Positions 52,952 through 62,674 are shown, counted from the first letter of the stretch. The stretch is DNA of 64,000 nucleotides from Robertkochia aurantiaca (GCF_020166495.1 NZ_JAINZS010000007.1:167223-231222); one strand, 5' to 3'. Made by a program: numbers and translations. The notes: generated from the letters alone by a model not told the origin.

Positions 52952-55108
52952 TCAGTCCTTCAACTCCTTCAGGACCGACCGGTCAGGTAATTCTTCATAG
53001 CCCATATTGTAGAGGGTAAAGCTGAAAATATCGGCATATTGTTCGATGGTCTTGCTCACAGGAGTCCCTGCGCCATGACCGGCATTGGTTTCAATCCTTA
53101 TCAGCACAGGTGCTGTACCACTTTGTTTTTCCTGCAGTTCAGCTGCGAATTTGAAACTATGTGCGGGAACCACCCGGTCATCGTGATCACCGGTGGTGAT
53201 GAGGGTTGCCGGATATGATTTGCCTTCTTTTACATTGTGAACGGGTGAATAGTTCAGCAGGTATTCAAACATTTCAGGACTCTGTTCTGAGGTACCGTAA
53301 TCATAAGCCCATCCGGCGCCGGCAGTAAAGGTGTGGTAACGCAGCATATCGAGTACTCCCACTGCGGGCAGTGCTACCTTCATCAGGTCGGGGCGCTGGG
53401 TCATGGTAGCTCCTACCAGGAGTCCGCCGTTTGATCCTCCGCGAATAGCCAGACGGTCTGAGGAAGTATAGTTCTCTTCGATCAGGAATTCACCGGCAGC
53501 GATAAAGTCGTCAAATACGTTTTGCTTTTGCATTTTTGTCCCGGCATCATGCCATTTCTTTCCATACTCGCCTCCACCTCTAATGTTCGGCACGGCATAG
53601 ATTCCACCTTGCTCCAGCCATACTGCCATGGCGGTGCTGAATGAAGGAGTAAGGCTCACGTTAAATCCGCCATATCCATAAAGAATAGTCGGGTTGTTTC
53701 CGTTTTTCTCCAGTCCTTTCTTGTAAGTGATAATCATCGGCACTTTCGTACCGTCTTTTGAGGTATAGAAAACCTGCTCTGAGGTATATTTTTCTGAATC
53801 GAAATTGATATTCGGCTTCCAGTAGAGTTCTGAATCTCCGCTGTCAGGTTCCAGTTTATAAATGCTTCCCGGGGTGTTGTAGTTGGCATAGGAATAATAG
53901 ATGAACTCAGCATCTTCCTTACCATTGAAATTCCCCGCACTTCCAATGCCCGGGAGTTCGATCTCACGAACGCGGTTTCCGTCGTAATCGTATTGGTATA
54001 CTTTCGAGACGGCATCGATCATGTATTCTGCAAAGATATAGCCCGCTCCTTTTGAAGCGCTCAGTACATGCTCTGTTTCAGGTATTACTTCGGTCCAGTT
54101 GTCAGGAGCCGGGTCGTCAATATCTGTCTTTACGATTCTTTTGTTGGAGGCATCAAGGTCTGTTACCAGGTAAAGGGTAGTTCCCTTGCTGTCGAATATT
54201 CCGGTTTCGCTCACCTCTTCCCCCATAATGGTCTTAAGGGGTGCATTTTCTACCGACAGGTCTTTAACAAAAAGCTTGTTACCCGCAGTTGAATTGGCCG
54301 CTGAGATAACCAGGAAACGATTGTCTTCGGTCACTCTTCCCTGAACATACCTGTGCTTTTGGGCTTCAGTCCCACCGAAGATCACTTCATCTTCAGCCTG
54401 GGGAGTACCCAGTTTATGATAATATAGTTTGTGCTGATCTGTTTTAGCTGAGAGCTCACTTCCTTCAGGCTTGTCATAGCTGGAATAGAAAAAGCCTTCG
54501 TTCTCTTTCCAGGAGATACCGCTGAATTTTACATCGGTGATGGTATCGCCTACCCTTTCTTTGGTTTCTGCGTCGATCACGATTATTTTTCTCCAGTCAC
54601 TTCCTCCTTCAGAGATGGCATAGGCTGCCAGTTTTCCATTGTCAGAAAAACTCAGGCCGGCCAGGGAGGTCGTACCGTCTTCCGAGAATGTGTTGGGGTC
54701 CAGAAAGACCTCCTCATTTCCTTCAGCATCTTTTCTGTACACCACATATTGATTTTGCAGACCGTTGTTCTTCGAATAATAGGTGTAGTCACCTTCCTTG
54801 TATGGAGAGGTGATCTTTTCGTAGTTCCACAGATCTTTTAACCGCTCTTCGAGCTGGTCTCTGAAAGGAATTTCTTCCAGGTACCCAAAGGTGACCTCGT
54901 TCTGGGCTTTTACCCATGATTCGGTTTCGGCAGAACGATCGTCTTCCAGCCAGCGATATGGGTCTTTGATTGTTTTTCCGAAGTAGGTGTCGCTGGTATC
55001 AACCTTTTTGGTGGCGGGGTATTTCAAAGCAAGATCCTTTTTTTGTTCAGTGGTGTCGCAGGAAGCCACCAGGGCAGCTGCTACGATCAGGGTGTATATC
55101 TTATACAT
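52952..55108 (-). CDS. Prolyl oligopeptidase family serine peptidase (lipoprotein)
   Basis: 718-residue S9A peptidase cleaving after proline in short peptides. Lipoprotein signal at the N terminus (AAALVASC), then the N-terminal beta-propeller (about 80-430), and the C-terminal alpha/beta-hydrolase. Catalytic triad: Ser559 in GGSNGGL, Asp643 or Asp644 in GDHDDRV, His678 in AGHGAG. The DPYRWLEDD motif near residue 50 is typical. Exported and lipid-anchored, so a periplasmic or surface peptide-scavenging role is likely. Single gene with its own terminator. Confidence 0.96.
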   Translation of the reverse strand: MYKIYTLIVAAALVASCDTTEQKKDLALKYPATKKVDTSDTYFGKTIKDPYRWLEDDRSAETESWVKAQNEVTFGYLEEIPFRDQLEERLKDLWNYEKITSPYKEGDYTYYSKNNGLQNQYVVYRKDAEGNEEVFLDPNTFSEDGTTSLAGLSFSDNGKLAAYAISEGGSDWRKIIVIDAETKERVGDTITDVKFSGISWKENEGFFYSSYDKPEGSELSAKTDQHKLYYHKLGTPQAEDEVIFGGTEAQKHRYVQGRVTEDNRFLVISAANSTAGNKLFVKDLSVENAPLKTIMGEEVSETGIFDSKGTTLYLVTDLDASNKRIVKTDIDDPAPDNWTEVIPETEHVLSASKGAGYIFAEYMIDAVSKVYQYDYDGNRVREIELPGIGSAGNFNGKEDAEFIYYSYANYNTPGSIYKLEPDSGDSELYWKPNINFDSEKYTSEQVFYTSKDGTKVPMIITYKKGLEKNGNNPTILYGYGGFNVSLTPSFSTAMAVWLEQGGIYAVPNIRGGGEYGKKWHDAGTKMQKQNVFDDFIAAGEFLIEENYTSSDRLAIRGGSNGGLLVGATMTQRPDLMKVALPAVGVLDMLRYHTFTAGAGWAYDYGTSEQSPEMFEYLLNYSPVHNVKEGKSYPATLITTGDHDDRVVPAHSFKFAAELQEKQSGTAPVLIRIETNAGHGAGTPVSKTIEQYADIFSFTLYNMGYEELPDRSVLKELKD

Positions 55109-55354
55109 AGTTGATTAAATGTTTTTGGGAAAATAAATAAAAAAGAGCAGGCCGGAAGTACCTTGCAATTGCATTTAACAATTATTTAGCGCATTTGCTG
55201 AACCTATGACTTCTCATTTAGTTTAAGTCTGATTTGCAATAGCTTAACAAATCATAATTAACACTTCATTATAACGAAAAGTTGGGTTAAATTTTTGTTA
55301 ATAATAAGCTTTCGGTTATATTCTGCGGCAAAATCATTAAACCATTAACTAAAA

Positions 55355-56581
55355 ATGAAAAAAACGTATGTAAAATGGCTGGCAGGATGTATGATCGTGC
55401 CGGTTATGATGCTTTCCTGCTCCAAGGACAGTATTGACGGAACTGAAACTACCGCTCTTGACGGGGTTGAAACTGCTGCCACCGCTGATTATATCGTGGT
55501 GTTGAATACTAAAGTTACCGGTGATTTCGGACAGAAATTTACTGATTATACAGCTGCGAAGGCTGCTGTAAATGATGAGGCCAACAGAATTTTGAATGAA
55601 AGGGGAATTGTAGACGCATGGGTGAATCATGTATATTCAAAAGCTCTCAATGGATTCGTAGTCTCTTTAAGTGCTGCTGAAGCTGAAAAGCTACGGCAGG
55701 ATGCACGAATCGATTATATCGAAGAAGATCAGATGTTCTCTCTGGCTCCTCCCCCCGGAAAGGGACCCGGAGGGGGAGATGACGGTGGAGGTTCCACTGG
55801 TCAGGAGACACCTTACGGAATCACACGTGTTAACGGGGTGAGCAACTATACTGGTTCGGGTGTGGCCTGGGTATTGGATTCAGGGATTGACCTGGATCAC
55901 CCTGACCTTAATGTTGATGCTTCCCGTGGGTTCAATGCTTTTACTTCCGGTCGCGACAGCAAAAGTCTCGATGACGGAGATGGCCACGGAACTCACGTTG
56001 CAGGGACCATAGCTGCCATAAATAATTCTATAGGTGTGATCGGTGTAGCTCCCGGAGCTACGGTGATACCTGTAAAGGTTCTTGATTCAAGAGGGAGCGG
56101 CTCCTACTCAGGAGTGATTGCAGGTATTGACCACGTGGCTGCCAACGGAGCCCCTGGTGATGTAGCCAACATGAGTTTGGGAGGCGGTGCTTCTCAGGCC
56201 GTTGATGATGCGGTCGTCAATGCCGCTGCTCAGGGGGTGATCTTTACCATCGCTGCCGGAAACAGCGGGGCTGACAGTAATAACTATTCACCGGCAAGGG
56301 CGGAAGGTACCAATGTGTATACCATTTCTGCCATGGATAGCAGTGATAACTGGGCGAGTTTCTCTAACTATGCCAATCCGCCGGTAGACTATTGCGCACC
56401 TGGAGTGGCAATCTCTTCTACATGGAAGGACGGTGGTTATAATACCATAAGTGGAACCTCAATGGCTGCTCCACATGCAGCAGGAGTATTCCTGTTAGGC
56501 GCAGTTACCACCAGTGGTACCGTCAATGGTGATCCTGACGGAAATCCGGACCCGATCATTGTAAATGGAAACGGAGCATAA
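55355..56581 (+). CDS. S8 family serine peptidase with I9 propeptide (lipoprotein-like)
   Basis: 408-residue subtilisin-family protease. N terminus MKKTYVKWLAGCMIVPVMMLSC is a lipoprotein-type signal. An I9 inhibitor-like propeptide (about 45-125, YIVVLNTKV...DARIDYIEEDQMF) precedes a Gly-rich linker (PPPGKGPGGGDDGGG). Catalytic triad: Asp175 in VLDSGIDLDH, His211 in GHGTHVAG, Ser369 in GTSMAAPH, with AAGNSGA for the oxyanion hole. No type IX secretion C-terminal domain follows, so retention in the envelope by the lipid anchor is likely. Terminator 23 bp downstream. Confidence 0.95.
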   Translation: MKKTYVKWLAGCMIVPVMMLSCSKDSIDGTETTALDGVETAATADYIVVLNTKVTGDFGQKFTDYTAAKAAVNDEANRILNERGIVDAWVNHVYSKALNGFVVSLSAAEAEKLRQDARIDYIEEDQMFSLAPPPGKGPGGGDDGGGSTGQETPYGITRVNGVSNYTGSGVAWVLDSGIDLDHPDLNVDASRGFNAFTSGRDSKSLDDGDGHGTHVAGTIAAINNSIGVIGVAPGATVIPVKVLDSRGSGSYSGVIAGIDHVAANGAPGDVANMSLGGGASQAVDDAVVNAAAQGVIFTIAAGNSGADSNNYSPARAEGTNVYTISAMDSSDNWASFSNYANPPVDYCAPGVAISSTWKDGGYNTISGTSMAAPHAAGVFLLGAVTTSGTVNGDPDGNPDPIIVNGNGA

Positions 56582-56603
56582 TTCGCTTTGAATACAAAAC
56601 ATA

Positions 56604-56635
56604 AAAGGCTGCCATTTGGCAGCCTTTTTCTTTTT
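56604..56635. terminator. Bidirectional terminator between the subtilase and asd
   Basis: Stem AAAGGCTGCC/GGCAGCCTTT with an ATTT loop, a T run on the plus strand and a short T run on the minus strand. It lies between two converging genes and could serve both. Confidence 0.8.
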
Positions 56636-56652
56636 AGATGTGGTTTGAAAAT

Positions 56653-57639
56653 TTAAACCAGCTTATTCTCCAGGAGGTACTCGGCGATCTGAACTGCATT
56701 GGTGGCAGCTCCTTTTCTGAGATTATCAGCTACGATCCACATGTTTAAGGTGTTCGGCTGAGATTCATCTCTTCTGATACGTCCTACGAACACATCGTTC
56801 TTTCCTTCAGCAAATGCCGGCATCGGATAGGTGTTGGTGTCAGGATTGTCCTGTACCGTAACCCCGGGTGATTCGTGTAGCAACCTGCGCACCTCTGATA
56901 AATCGAAGTCATTCTCGAACTGCACATTGACCGCTTCGCTGTGTCCGCCCACTACGGGAATACGCACGGCAGTAGCGGTAACCGCAATGTTCTTGTCGAC
57001 GATCTTCTGGGTTTCCCGAACCAGTTTCATCTCTTCTTTGGTATAGCCGTTCTCTTCAAAAACATCGCAGTGAGGCAATGCATTACGGTGGATAGGATAC
57101 GGATAAGCCATTTCTCCTTTGGTTCCCGCATATTCGTTTTCCAGTTGCTGAACCGCTTTGACACCGGTACCGGTGATCGACTGATAGGTCGAGACCACCA
57201 GGCGTTTGATCTTATATTTTTTATGTAAAGGCGCCAGGGCTACTACCATTTGTATGGTCGAGCAGTTGGGGTTGGCAATGATCTTATCGTTTTTTTCAAG
57301 CGAATGCGCATTGATCTCAGGGACTACCAGCTTTTTATCAGGATCCATTCGCCATGCAGAAGAATTATCGATTACGGTGGTGCCTGCCTCTGCAAAGAGG
57401 GGAGCCCATTCAAGGGATGTGGAACCTCCTGCTGAAAACAGAGCGATATCTGGTTTTTGAGCCACAGCTTCTTTTAAACCAATGACCTTAAAGGTTTTTC
57501 CGCGGAAAGCGATCTCTTTCCCTACCGAACGCTCTGAGGCCACCGGCAGCAATTCATCTATCGGAAAATTTCGTTCTTCAAGAACTTTTAGCATAACGGC
57601 ACCGACCATTCCGGTAGCGCCTACAACAGCAACTTTCAT
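56653..57639 (-). CDS. asd: Aspartate-semialdehyde dehydrogenase
   Basis: 328-residue ASADH, which reduces aspartyl phosphate to aspartate semialdehyde for lysine, threonine, methionine and diaminopimelate synthesis. NADP-binding VGATGMVGAVML; catalytic Cys126 in NPNCSTIQMV; substrate-binding GGHSEAVNV later with its His; and the dimer segment QSITGTGVKAVQQL. Full length. It lies 190 bp from mscL on the same strand. Confidence 0.97.
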   Translation of the reverse strand: MKVAVVGATGMVGAVMLKVLEERNFPIDELLPVASERSVGKEIAFRGKTFKVIGLKEAVAQKPDIALFSAGGSTSLEWAPLFAEAGTTVIDNSSAWRMDPDKKLVVPEINAHSLEKNDKIIANPNCSTIQMVVALAPLHKKYKIKRLVVSTYQSITGTGVKAVQQLENEYAGTKGEMAYPYPIHRNALPHCDVFEENGYTKEEMKLVRETQKIVDKNIAVTATAVRIPVVGGHSEAVNVQFENDFDLSEVRRLLHESPGVTVQDNPDTNTYPMPAFAEGKNDVFVGRIRRDESQPNTLNMWIVADNLRKGAATNAVQIAEYLLENKLV

Positions 57640-57748
57640 GTAATGATTATTTTAATGCAGCAAATTTAGGTAATTGCCCAAGGTGGGCAACCAAAAAAAG
57701 GAAGGGCTTACATTTTGCAACAAAATGTTCTGATTTCAACAAAAATCT

Positions 57749-57781
57749 AAAAAAAAGACCATCCGGATTCCCCGGATGGTT
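57749..57781 (-). terminator. Terminator of mscL
   Basis: On the minus strand, perfect 9-bp stem ACCATCCGG/CCGGATGGT with a 5-base loop and a T run. It separates mscL from asd, so the two are not co-transcribed by default. Confidence 0.85.
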
Positions 57782-57830
57782 TGGTTAAACTTGCTATCGT
57801 GTAGCGGATTGTCTCCTGTTCGGAGATATA

Positions 57831-58250
57831 CTAAGAATTTTGTTTTTTCAATTCGTCTCTGATCTCCATGAGCAGTTCTTCCTGGGTCGGACCTTTCGGA
57901 GCAGCCGGAGCTGCTTCTTCTTTTTTCTTGGTCTTCTCATAGGCTCTCAGCAGGGCAAAGATACAAAATCCGATAATCACAAAATCGAGAATGGTTTGAA
58001 TGAAGCTTCCGTAATTAATGGTAACCGCCTCTGTCACCGTTTCCCCGTTCTCGATTACGGCTTGCTTAAGCATGATCGAAAGGTTAGTAAAGTCTTTGCC
58101 TCCCAGCAGCAGTCCGATGGGCGGCATCAGGATGTCATTGGTAAAGGAGGTGACGATTTTTCCGAAGGCTCCGCCTACGATAACGGCCGTAGCCAGATTT
58201 ACGATGTCACCTTTTAATAGAAATTTCTTAAAGTCTGAAAAAAATGCCAT
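57831..58250 (-). CDS. mscL: Large-conductance mechanosensitive channel
   Basis: 139-residue MscL: N-terminal amphipathic helix and TM1 (NLATAVIVGGAFGKIVTSFTND, the gate region), periplasmic loop (ILMPPIGLLLGGKDFTNLS), TM2 (about 85-103, FIIQTILDFVIIGFCIFALL), and a charged C-terminal coil (KKKEEAAPAAPKGPTQEELLMEIRDEL). Pentameric turgor-release channel of the inner membrane. Single gene followed upstream by a repeat-rich gap. Confidence 0.96.
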   Translation of the reverse strand: MAFFSDFKKFLLKGDIVNLATAVIVGGAFGKIVTSFTNDILMPPIGLLLGGKDFTNLSIMLKQAVIENGETVTEAVTINYGSFIQTILDFVIIGFCIFALLRAYEKTKKKEEAAPAAPKGPTQEELLMEIRDELKKQNS

Positions 58251-58495
58251 ATGATAGTAGTTGGGTTTAGTGCTTCTAATGTAGTGATAATTATGGAAAT
58301 AGTCGGTAAGTCAGGTAGTCAGGTAGTCAGGTAGTCAGGTAGATAGTTAGTGAGATGGTGAGATGGTGAGATAGTGAAGTAGTGAGATGGTGAGCGTTTA
58401 CCCATTGTCACACTGCCCAGAGGTATCGGGGTGTCGAAGTGAGACTTACGGCATGCCAAAAACAATTCTTCCGGGATAAAACATAATTCTGAGCA
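58251..58495. repeat. Octamer arrays and CCCCG-hairpin copy beside the insertion sequence
   Basis: GTCAGGTA octamers (about 58305-58340), GTGAGATG octamers (58348-58395) and a reverse copy of the CCCCG-hairpin repeat (58406-58443). The IS3 element begins about 50 bp further on. Confidence 0.75.
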
Positions 58496-58523
58496 TGCCT
58501 GAATAAGGTTACCCTATTTCGGG

Positions 58524-59366
58524 TTAATATTTTATCTCCAATGTTTCCCTTTGCTTTACAGATAGGCTTTTAAGGTGTTTTTCAAATTCCATGGGTTTCA
58601 TGTTTTTTAATGAACCATGGGGGCGCTCATAATTGTAAAGATAGATCCATTTATCCATTAATGAACGTGCCTGATTTAAACTGATACTGATGTTATCAAA
58701 GTTGATGTACTCGTTCTTTAATACGCCATTTAAAGATTCTGCATGAGCATTCTCCCAGGCCTTTCCTCCCATGCTGGGATTGATCTTGAAAGTGTCATAC
58801 AGTCTTCTCATTTCTTTACTCCCATATTGTGAGCCTCGATCAGAATGAAAAACAAGTTGCTTTCGCTCTTTTTCACTTAAACCTTTTAAGGCATCTTTTA
58901 AGCTGGGAAGCACAGTTTCTTCGGTTTCCATGGTACTTGATAAGGACCAGCCTTTGATCACTTTTGAATACACATCCTGAACCAAAGTCAGATAATAAAA
59001 CTGTTTATATCCTACCGGAATATAAGTGATATCGCTTACCCAGAGCTGATGTTTGTCGTTCAGTATCTTTCCCGACAACAGATTATCATACCGATATCCT
59101 CCAGCATAGGTCGTACGGCGATAACTGCGTTTTCTGGGCACCCTGAAGCCTTCATTAAGCAACAACGCTTCCACACGATCTCTACCCATTCCCTTGGGTC
59201 GGATCTCATCGTAGAGCTTTCTACAGCCCATTTTAGTGTGATCCTTTCGAAGCTCCGTAGCCATTGCCAAGATATACTGTTTGGTAGCCTCTTGAGCTTT
59301 TAATCGGGCTAATCGCTTATAAAATGCCTGTTTGGTGATCCCTATCATAGCGTACAGATCGTTCAT
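58524..59366 (-). CDS. IS3-family transposase OrfB (DDE integrase)
   Basis: 280-residue DDE recombinase: HTH_21-type N-terminal region (IRPKGMGRDRVEALL), then the rve core with Asp112 in WVSDITYI, Asp176 in FHSDRGSQYGS and Glu210 in NAHAES, spaced as the DD(35)E motif of IS3 elements. It normally functions as an OrfAB fusion by -1 frameshift; the -1 frame stays open from the slippery site into this ATG. Confidence 0.95.
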   Translation of the reverse strand: MNDLYAMIGITKQAFYKRLARLKAQEATKQYILAMATELRKDHTKMGCRKLYDEIRPKGMGRDRVEALLLNEGFRVPRKRSYRRTTYAGGYRYDNLLSGKILNDKHQLWVSDITYIPVGYKQFYYLTLVQDVYSKVIKGWSLSSTMETEETVLPSLKDALKGLSEKERKQLVFHSDRGSQYGSKEMRRLYDTFKINPSMGGKAWENAHAESLNGVLKNEYINFDNISISLNQARSLMDKWIYLYNYERPHGSLKNMKPMEFEKHLKSLSVKQRETLEIKY

Positions 59367-59404
59367 CTTGTAGCTATGCGATGACTTGTCCTCACGAAAA
59401 CGCG

Positions 59405-59761
59405 TTATGACCGTCGTTTGGACTTTTTTTCAATATCCACTCCTAGTTCAGAAGAGGCCACGTCCACCACCTGTTCAAGGTAATCGATCCGCATTTGTTT
59501 TTGCCCTAAAGCCCGCTCTAGCTCAGCTATACGCTGCTGTAGCTCTTTGTTCTTTTGAGAAATACTCTTCTTTTCCACCACGACTCGGGTTTGATTTTTA
59601 TAAAGATCGGAATATTTCCGCAACCATTTATAAATGGCCGCAGGGCTTACCTGATAAATCCTTGATACTTGGCTTACACCTACTTTTCCAGACTCGATTT
59701 GCTTGACCAGATCCAGTTTCAGATCTAAATCGAACGTTCTCTTAGTTGCTACTTTTTTCAT
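59405..59761 (-). CDS. IS3-family transposase OrfA (helix-turn-helix, leucine zipper)
   Basis: 118-residue OrfA. The N-terminal helix-turn-helix (KLDLVKQIESGKVGVSQVSRIYQVSPAAIYKWL) binds the IS ends, and the C-terminal leucine-zipper-like coiled coil (KNKELQQRIAELERALGQKQ) drives dimerisation. Ends DIEKKSKRRS just after the A7 slippery run. Confidence 0.93.
   Translation of the reverse strand: MKKVATKRTFDLDLKLDLVKQIESGKVGVSQVSRIYQVSPAAIYKWLRKYSDLYKNQTRVVVEKKSISQKNKELQQRIAELERALGQKQMRIDYLEQVVDVASSELGVDIEKKSKRRS
59423..59431 (-). other. Programmed -1 frameshift site of the IS3 element
   Basis: Minus-strand GAA AAA AAG: the heptamer A AAA AAG lies in the zero frame of orfA. After a -1 slip the reading frame is open through GTC CAA ACG ... 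AAG ATG AAC into orfB with no stop. Confidence 0.85.
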
Positions 59762-59801
59762 CGTTTAAAAAGGTTGTGAAAAAAGGCAACCTATATCAGG
59801 C

Positions 59802-59913
59802 GGAGTCATTCCCATAACCCTTAACCCTTAACCCTTAACCCTTAACTCATAACTCTTAACTCTTAACTCTTTACCCTTAACCCTTAACCCATAACCCATA
59901 AACAAAAAAAGCA
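59802..59913. repeat. CCCTTAA heptamer array between the IS element and rsmI
   Basis: CCCTTAA units with some CCCATAA and CTCTTAA variants (about 59814-59900), ending just past the rsmI stop codon. Period 7, unlike the 8-bp arrays elsewhere in the window. Confidence 0.75.
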
Positions 59914-60585
59914 TCATTTATTTCCTCCAACCACCAGAACGATCTCTCCTTTAGGCGGATTTTTCTCGTAATGCTCCAGCAATTCAGCTAGCGTTCCCCG
60001 GCGGGTTTCTTCGTACAGCTTGGAAAGCTCACGTGAAAGGCTGGCCGGCCGGTCCTCACCGAAATAAGTGACCAGGTCGCCCAGGGTTTTTAAGATCTTG
60101 TGCGGTGATTCGTAGAAGATCATGGTTCGACTTTCTTCAGCCAATGCTTTCAGTCGGGTTTGTCTGCCTTTTTTAACCGGGAGAAACCCTTCAAATACAA
60201 AGCGATCATTGGGAAGAGCGCTGTTTACGAGGGCGGGAACAAAGGCTGTCGCCCCGGGAAGGCATTCGATATCGACACCGGCTTCGGCGCAGGAACGGGT
60301 GAGAAGAAAACCGGGATCAGAGATCGCAGGAGTGCCGGCATCACTGATCAGGGCAAGGGTCTCCCCCTGCTGTATTCTACGGGTGAGGGTGGCAACTGTT
60401 TTGTGTTCATTATGCATATGATGCGCAAGCATGGGCGTGTTAATATCGAAATGCTTGAGAAGCTTCCCACTGTTGCGAGTGTCTTCGGCCAGGATCAGAT
60501 CAGCTTCCTTGAGTACATTGATGGCCCTGAAGGTCATATCATCAAGGTTTCCTATAGGTGTCGGAACGATATAGAGTTTTCCCAT
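59914..60585 (-). CDS. rsmI: 16S rRNA (cytidine(1402)-2'-O)-methyltransferase
   Basis: 223-residue RsmI of the tetrapyrrole methylase fold. GKLYIVPTPIGNLDDMTFRA at the N terminus, AEDTRNSGKLLKHF, ALISDAGTPAISDPG for S-adenosylmethionine binding, and SRELSKLYEETRRGTL late. It methylates the 2'-OH of C1402 in the ribosomal P site. The 3' end runs into heptamer repeats. Confidence 0.96.
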   Translation of the reverse strand: MGKLYIVPTPIGNLDDMTFRAINVLKEADLILAEDTRNSGKLLKHFDINTPMLAHHMHNEHKTVATLTRRIQQGETLALISDAGTPAISDPGFLLTRSCAEAGVDIECLPGATAFVPALVNSALPNDRFVFEGFLPVKKGRQTRLKALAEESRTMIFYESPHKILKTLGDLVTYFGEDRPASLSRELSKLYEETRRGTLAELLEHYEKNPPKGEIVLVVGGNK

Positions 60586-60624
60586 ACTGTAAAGGTACGT
60601 TACTGCAGTAGAAAAATGAGAGCC

Positions 60625-61023
60625 TCAGGAAGCCGTCGTGCCTATTTCGGGACTTTTTCTTATCAACCAGGGGCGTACCTGTTTTCCCAGGAAATATGAA
60701 ATCATCAGCAATACCAAGGCGATAATGGCTCCGCCACCTTGTCCGTCATTAGCCATATAGTGCGCTATGAAGGCCATCAGGAAATTAAAGAATAATCCGG
60801 CGTAGGCCCATTCTTTCAGGGTTCCACGTATGGGTGCCAGCAATGCAATGACGCCCAAAGATTTAGCGATGACCAGAAAATAGATCAGGTATGCGGGATA
60901 TCCTAAATCTCCCATGACCGTTTTAACGGCTGCAAACTGGGTGATGTAATTAAATACTGAATATAACAGCAAAGCAGATAACAACCCTGTGGATACCCAG
61001 TATAAAACGGTTTTTATATTCAT
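60625..61023 (-). CDS. DoxX-like small membrane protein
   Basis: 132-residue protein with four hydrophobic helices (about 8-28, 45-63, 72-92, 97-115). LYWVSTGLLSALLLYSVFNYI and YPAYLIYFLVIAKSLGVIAL resemble the DoxX/DoxD family of quinone-linked or uncharacterised membrane proteins. Function unknown. Co-oriented with rsmI, 39 bp upstream of it. Confidence 0.82.
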   Translation of the reverse strand: MNIKTVLYWVSTGLLSALLLYSVFNYITQFAAVKTVMGDLGYPAYLIYFLVIAKSLGVIALLAPIRGTLKEWAYAGLFFNFLMAFIAHYMANDGQGGGAIIALVLLMISYFLGKQVRPWLIRKSPEIGTTAS

Positions 61024-61064
61024 AGTAGCGGTGATTTAGGTGTTGAGGGGGGGATCCCGGAAGT

Positions 61065-61769
61065 CTATTCAAATTTTCGTGCGATCAGTTGCAGGAATCG
61101 AATTTCGTATTCTTCTTTACCCTCCCAGTTTTCGTGGTCCGGTTTTACCATTTGCAAGATAAAGTTCTCTGCAGCTTCATAATTCTGTAGGGTGTTTACC
61201 TGGGAGATCACCCGTTGATAATCCTCTGTATTGCCTCCGAAAAGATGCTTGATGAATGCCAGTTTATCGTTAAGACCAATCTGGAACCCCTTGTTCAAAG
61301 TGTCGTTCAGGGATCTTTTACGTGTTTTTACATCAGGACTATTCCCGGAAGCCATGTTTGGTGAGACGAATTCTATGTCGTTTTTCATGAATTCCTGTTC
61401 CGGCAGGATTCCTCTGAGGATCTCTTCAAGAGATTCTTCTTCCGGCATTTCTTTGACCATATCTTTAATGGTATCCATGACAGGAGTCATAAGGTCATCT
61501 TCATGGGCGTGCGGATTGTCTTCCGGCACCTCTGAATTACCTCTCAGTACGCGGTTTGCCAGGATTTCGAACCTGTCGGCTACCTCGCTTTTACCGTTGG
61601 CGGCAGGCAATTCACCGAAATGTTCTTCGATAAACCGCAGCAGGGTAAGGGCTTCGTACAAACGACGGGCCTGTTCCTGCATGGCGTCAAGGTTTTGTTT
61701 TCCTTTACGATTCAGAATGTTATGGGCAAGCGCCACCAATTCATTTTCAAGTTTTTTTCTCATCTGCAA
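61065..61769 (-). CDS. Conserved hypothetical helical protein
   Basis: 234-residue cytoplasmic protein with no signal peptide and no named domain. It is mostly helical: ARRLYEALTLLRFIEEHFG early, an acidic middle (EDNPHAHEDDLMTPVMDTIKD, MPEEESLEEILRG), and a conserved-looking C-terminal part (GLNDKLAFIKHLFGGNTEDYQRVISQVNTL). It is divergent from tdk. ATG at 61763 is an alternative start. Confidence 0.8.
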   Translation of the reverse strand: MQMRKKLENELVALAHNILNRKGKQNLDAMQEQARRLYEALTLLRFIEEHFGELPAANGKSEVADRFEILANRVLRGNSEVPEDNPHAHEDDLMTPVMDTIKDMVKEMPEEESLEEILRGILPEQEFMKNDIEFVSPNMASGNSPDVKTRKRSLNDTLNKGFQIGLNDKLAFIKHLFGGNTEDYQRVISQVNTLQNYEAAENFILQMVKPDHENWEGKEEYEIRFLQLIARKFE

Positions 61770-62020
61770 TTTTTTTGTGAACCTTCCGCACGATGACGGG
61801 AAATTATAAAAACCACTTTTTAATTTCAGCTAAAAGGTAATTAATTTTTCTGAAAGCCGTATTTGTGCTTCGTTTATATTACGGTTATTATAGATGTATT
61901 TGACCGGTTTTCAGAAATTTAACAACATTGAGATCTTTGCTCATAAAAACGTGAACAACTCTCATAAATTATGTAAGTTTGCCCCATACGGCAACTACTA
62001 AAGCCCTATATTTCACACCC

Positions 62021-62674
62021 ATGTTTCTCGAGAATACAGTAAATCATGAAGAACAATTTGGCTGGATCGAAGTGATCTGCGGCTCGATGTTCTCAGGAAA
62101 GACCGAAGAGCTTATTCGCCGTCTTAAGCGCGCCCAGTTCGCACGCCAGCGCGTTGAGATCTTTAAGCCTGCCCTGGATGTTCGTTATGATGATGAAATG
62201 GTCGTATCTCACGATGCCAACGAGATACGTTCAACACCGGTGCCGGCAGCAGCCAACATCAGACTACTGGCCGACGGCTGTGATGTGGTGGGTATCGATG
62301 AGGCGCAGTTCTTCGATGATGAGATCGTTTCGGTTTGTAATGATCTTGCAAATAAAGGCATCAGGGTCGTGGTGGCCGGACTGGACATGGACTTCAAAGG
62401 AAATCCTTTCGGGCCTATGCCTGCTTTGATGGCTACCGCTGAATATGTTACCAAGGTGCATGCGGTTTGTACCCGCACAGGAAACCTGGCAAATTACAGT
62501 TTTCGTAAATCGGCCAATGACAAGTTGGTCCTGCTTGGAGAGACTGAGGAATACGAGCCTCTTAGCCGCGCGGCTTTTTATAAGGCGATGCTCCGGGAGA
62601 AAGTCAAGAAGATGGAAGTGAACAACCCCGAAGAATTTTCCGAAAAAAACCTGCCCCAGGATGAAAAGGGTTAA
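62021..62674 (+). CDS. tdk: Thymidine kinase (type II)
   Basis: 217-residue thymidine kinase: P-loop [15 protein letters not shown] (Lys27), catalytic [10 protein letters not shown], and [20 protein letters not shown], where most type II enzymes have a zinc-binding CxxC; here only one Cys remains and the C-terminal CxxC/H pair is also absent. The bacteroidal lineage is known to lose these ligands. Phosphorylates thymidine in the pyrimidine salvage pathway. ATG 62021 fits the family; the frame opens at a TTG at 61979. Overlaps alr by 14 bp. Confidence 0.94.
   Translation: MFLENTVNHEEQFGWIEVICGSMFSGKTEELIRRLKRAQFARQRVEIFKPALDVRYDDEMVVSHDANEIRSTPVPAAANIRLLADGCDVVGIDEAQFFDDEIVSVCNDLANKGIRVVVAGLDMDFKGNPFGPMPALMATAEYVTKVHAVCTRTGNLANYSFRKSANDKLVLLGETEEYEPLSRAAFYKAMLREKVKKMEVNNPEEFSEKNLPQDEKG

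Larger units (their letters stand above)
58497..59801 (-). mobile_element. IS3-family insertion sequence, apparently complete
   Basis: About 1.3 kb with overlapping-frame orfA and orfB. Imperfect terminal inverted repeats: GCCTGAATAAGGTTACC at 58497 against the reverse complement of 59778-59801, GCCTGATATAGGTTGCC. No clear target duplication is visible at the edges I set, so the exact ends are uncertain by a few bases. It sits between an octamer array and a CCCTTAA heptamer array. Confidence 0.8.

Noticed and set aside
58300..58400. Direct repeats that could look like a CRISPR array
   Set aside because: Units are 8 bp, contiguous and without spacers; no cas gene is nearby.
59814..59900. CCCTTAA units resembling telomere repeats
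   Set aside because: They lie inside the chromosome between an IS element and rsmI, are degenerate, and fit the general array pattern at gene ends.
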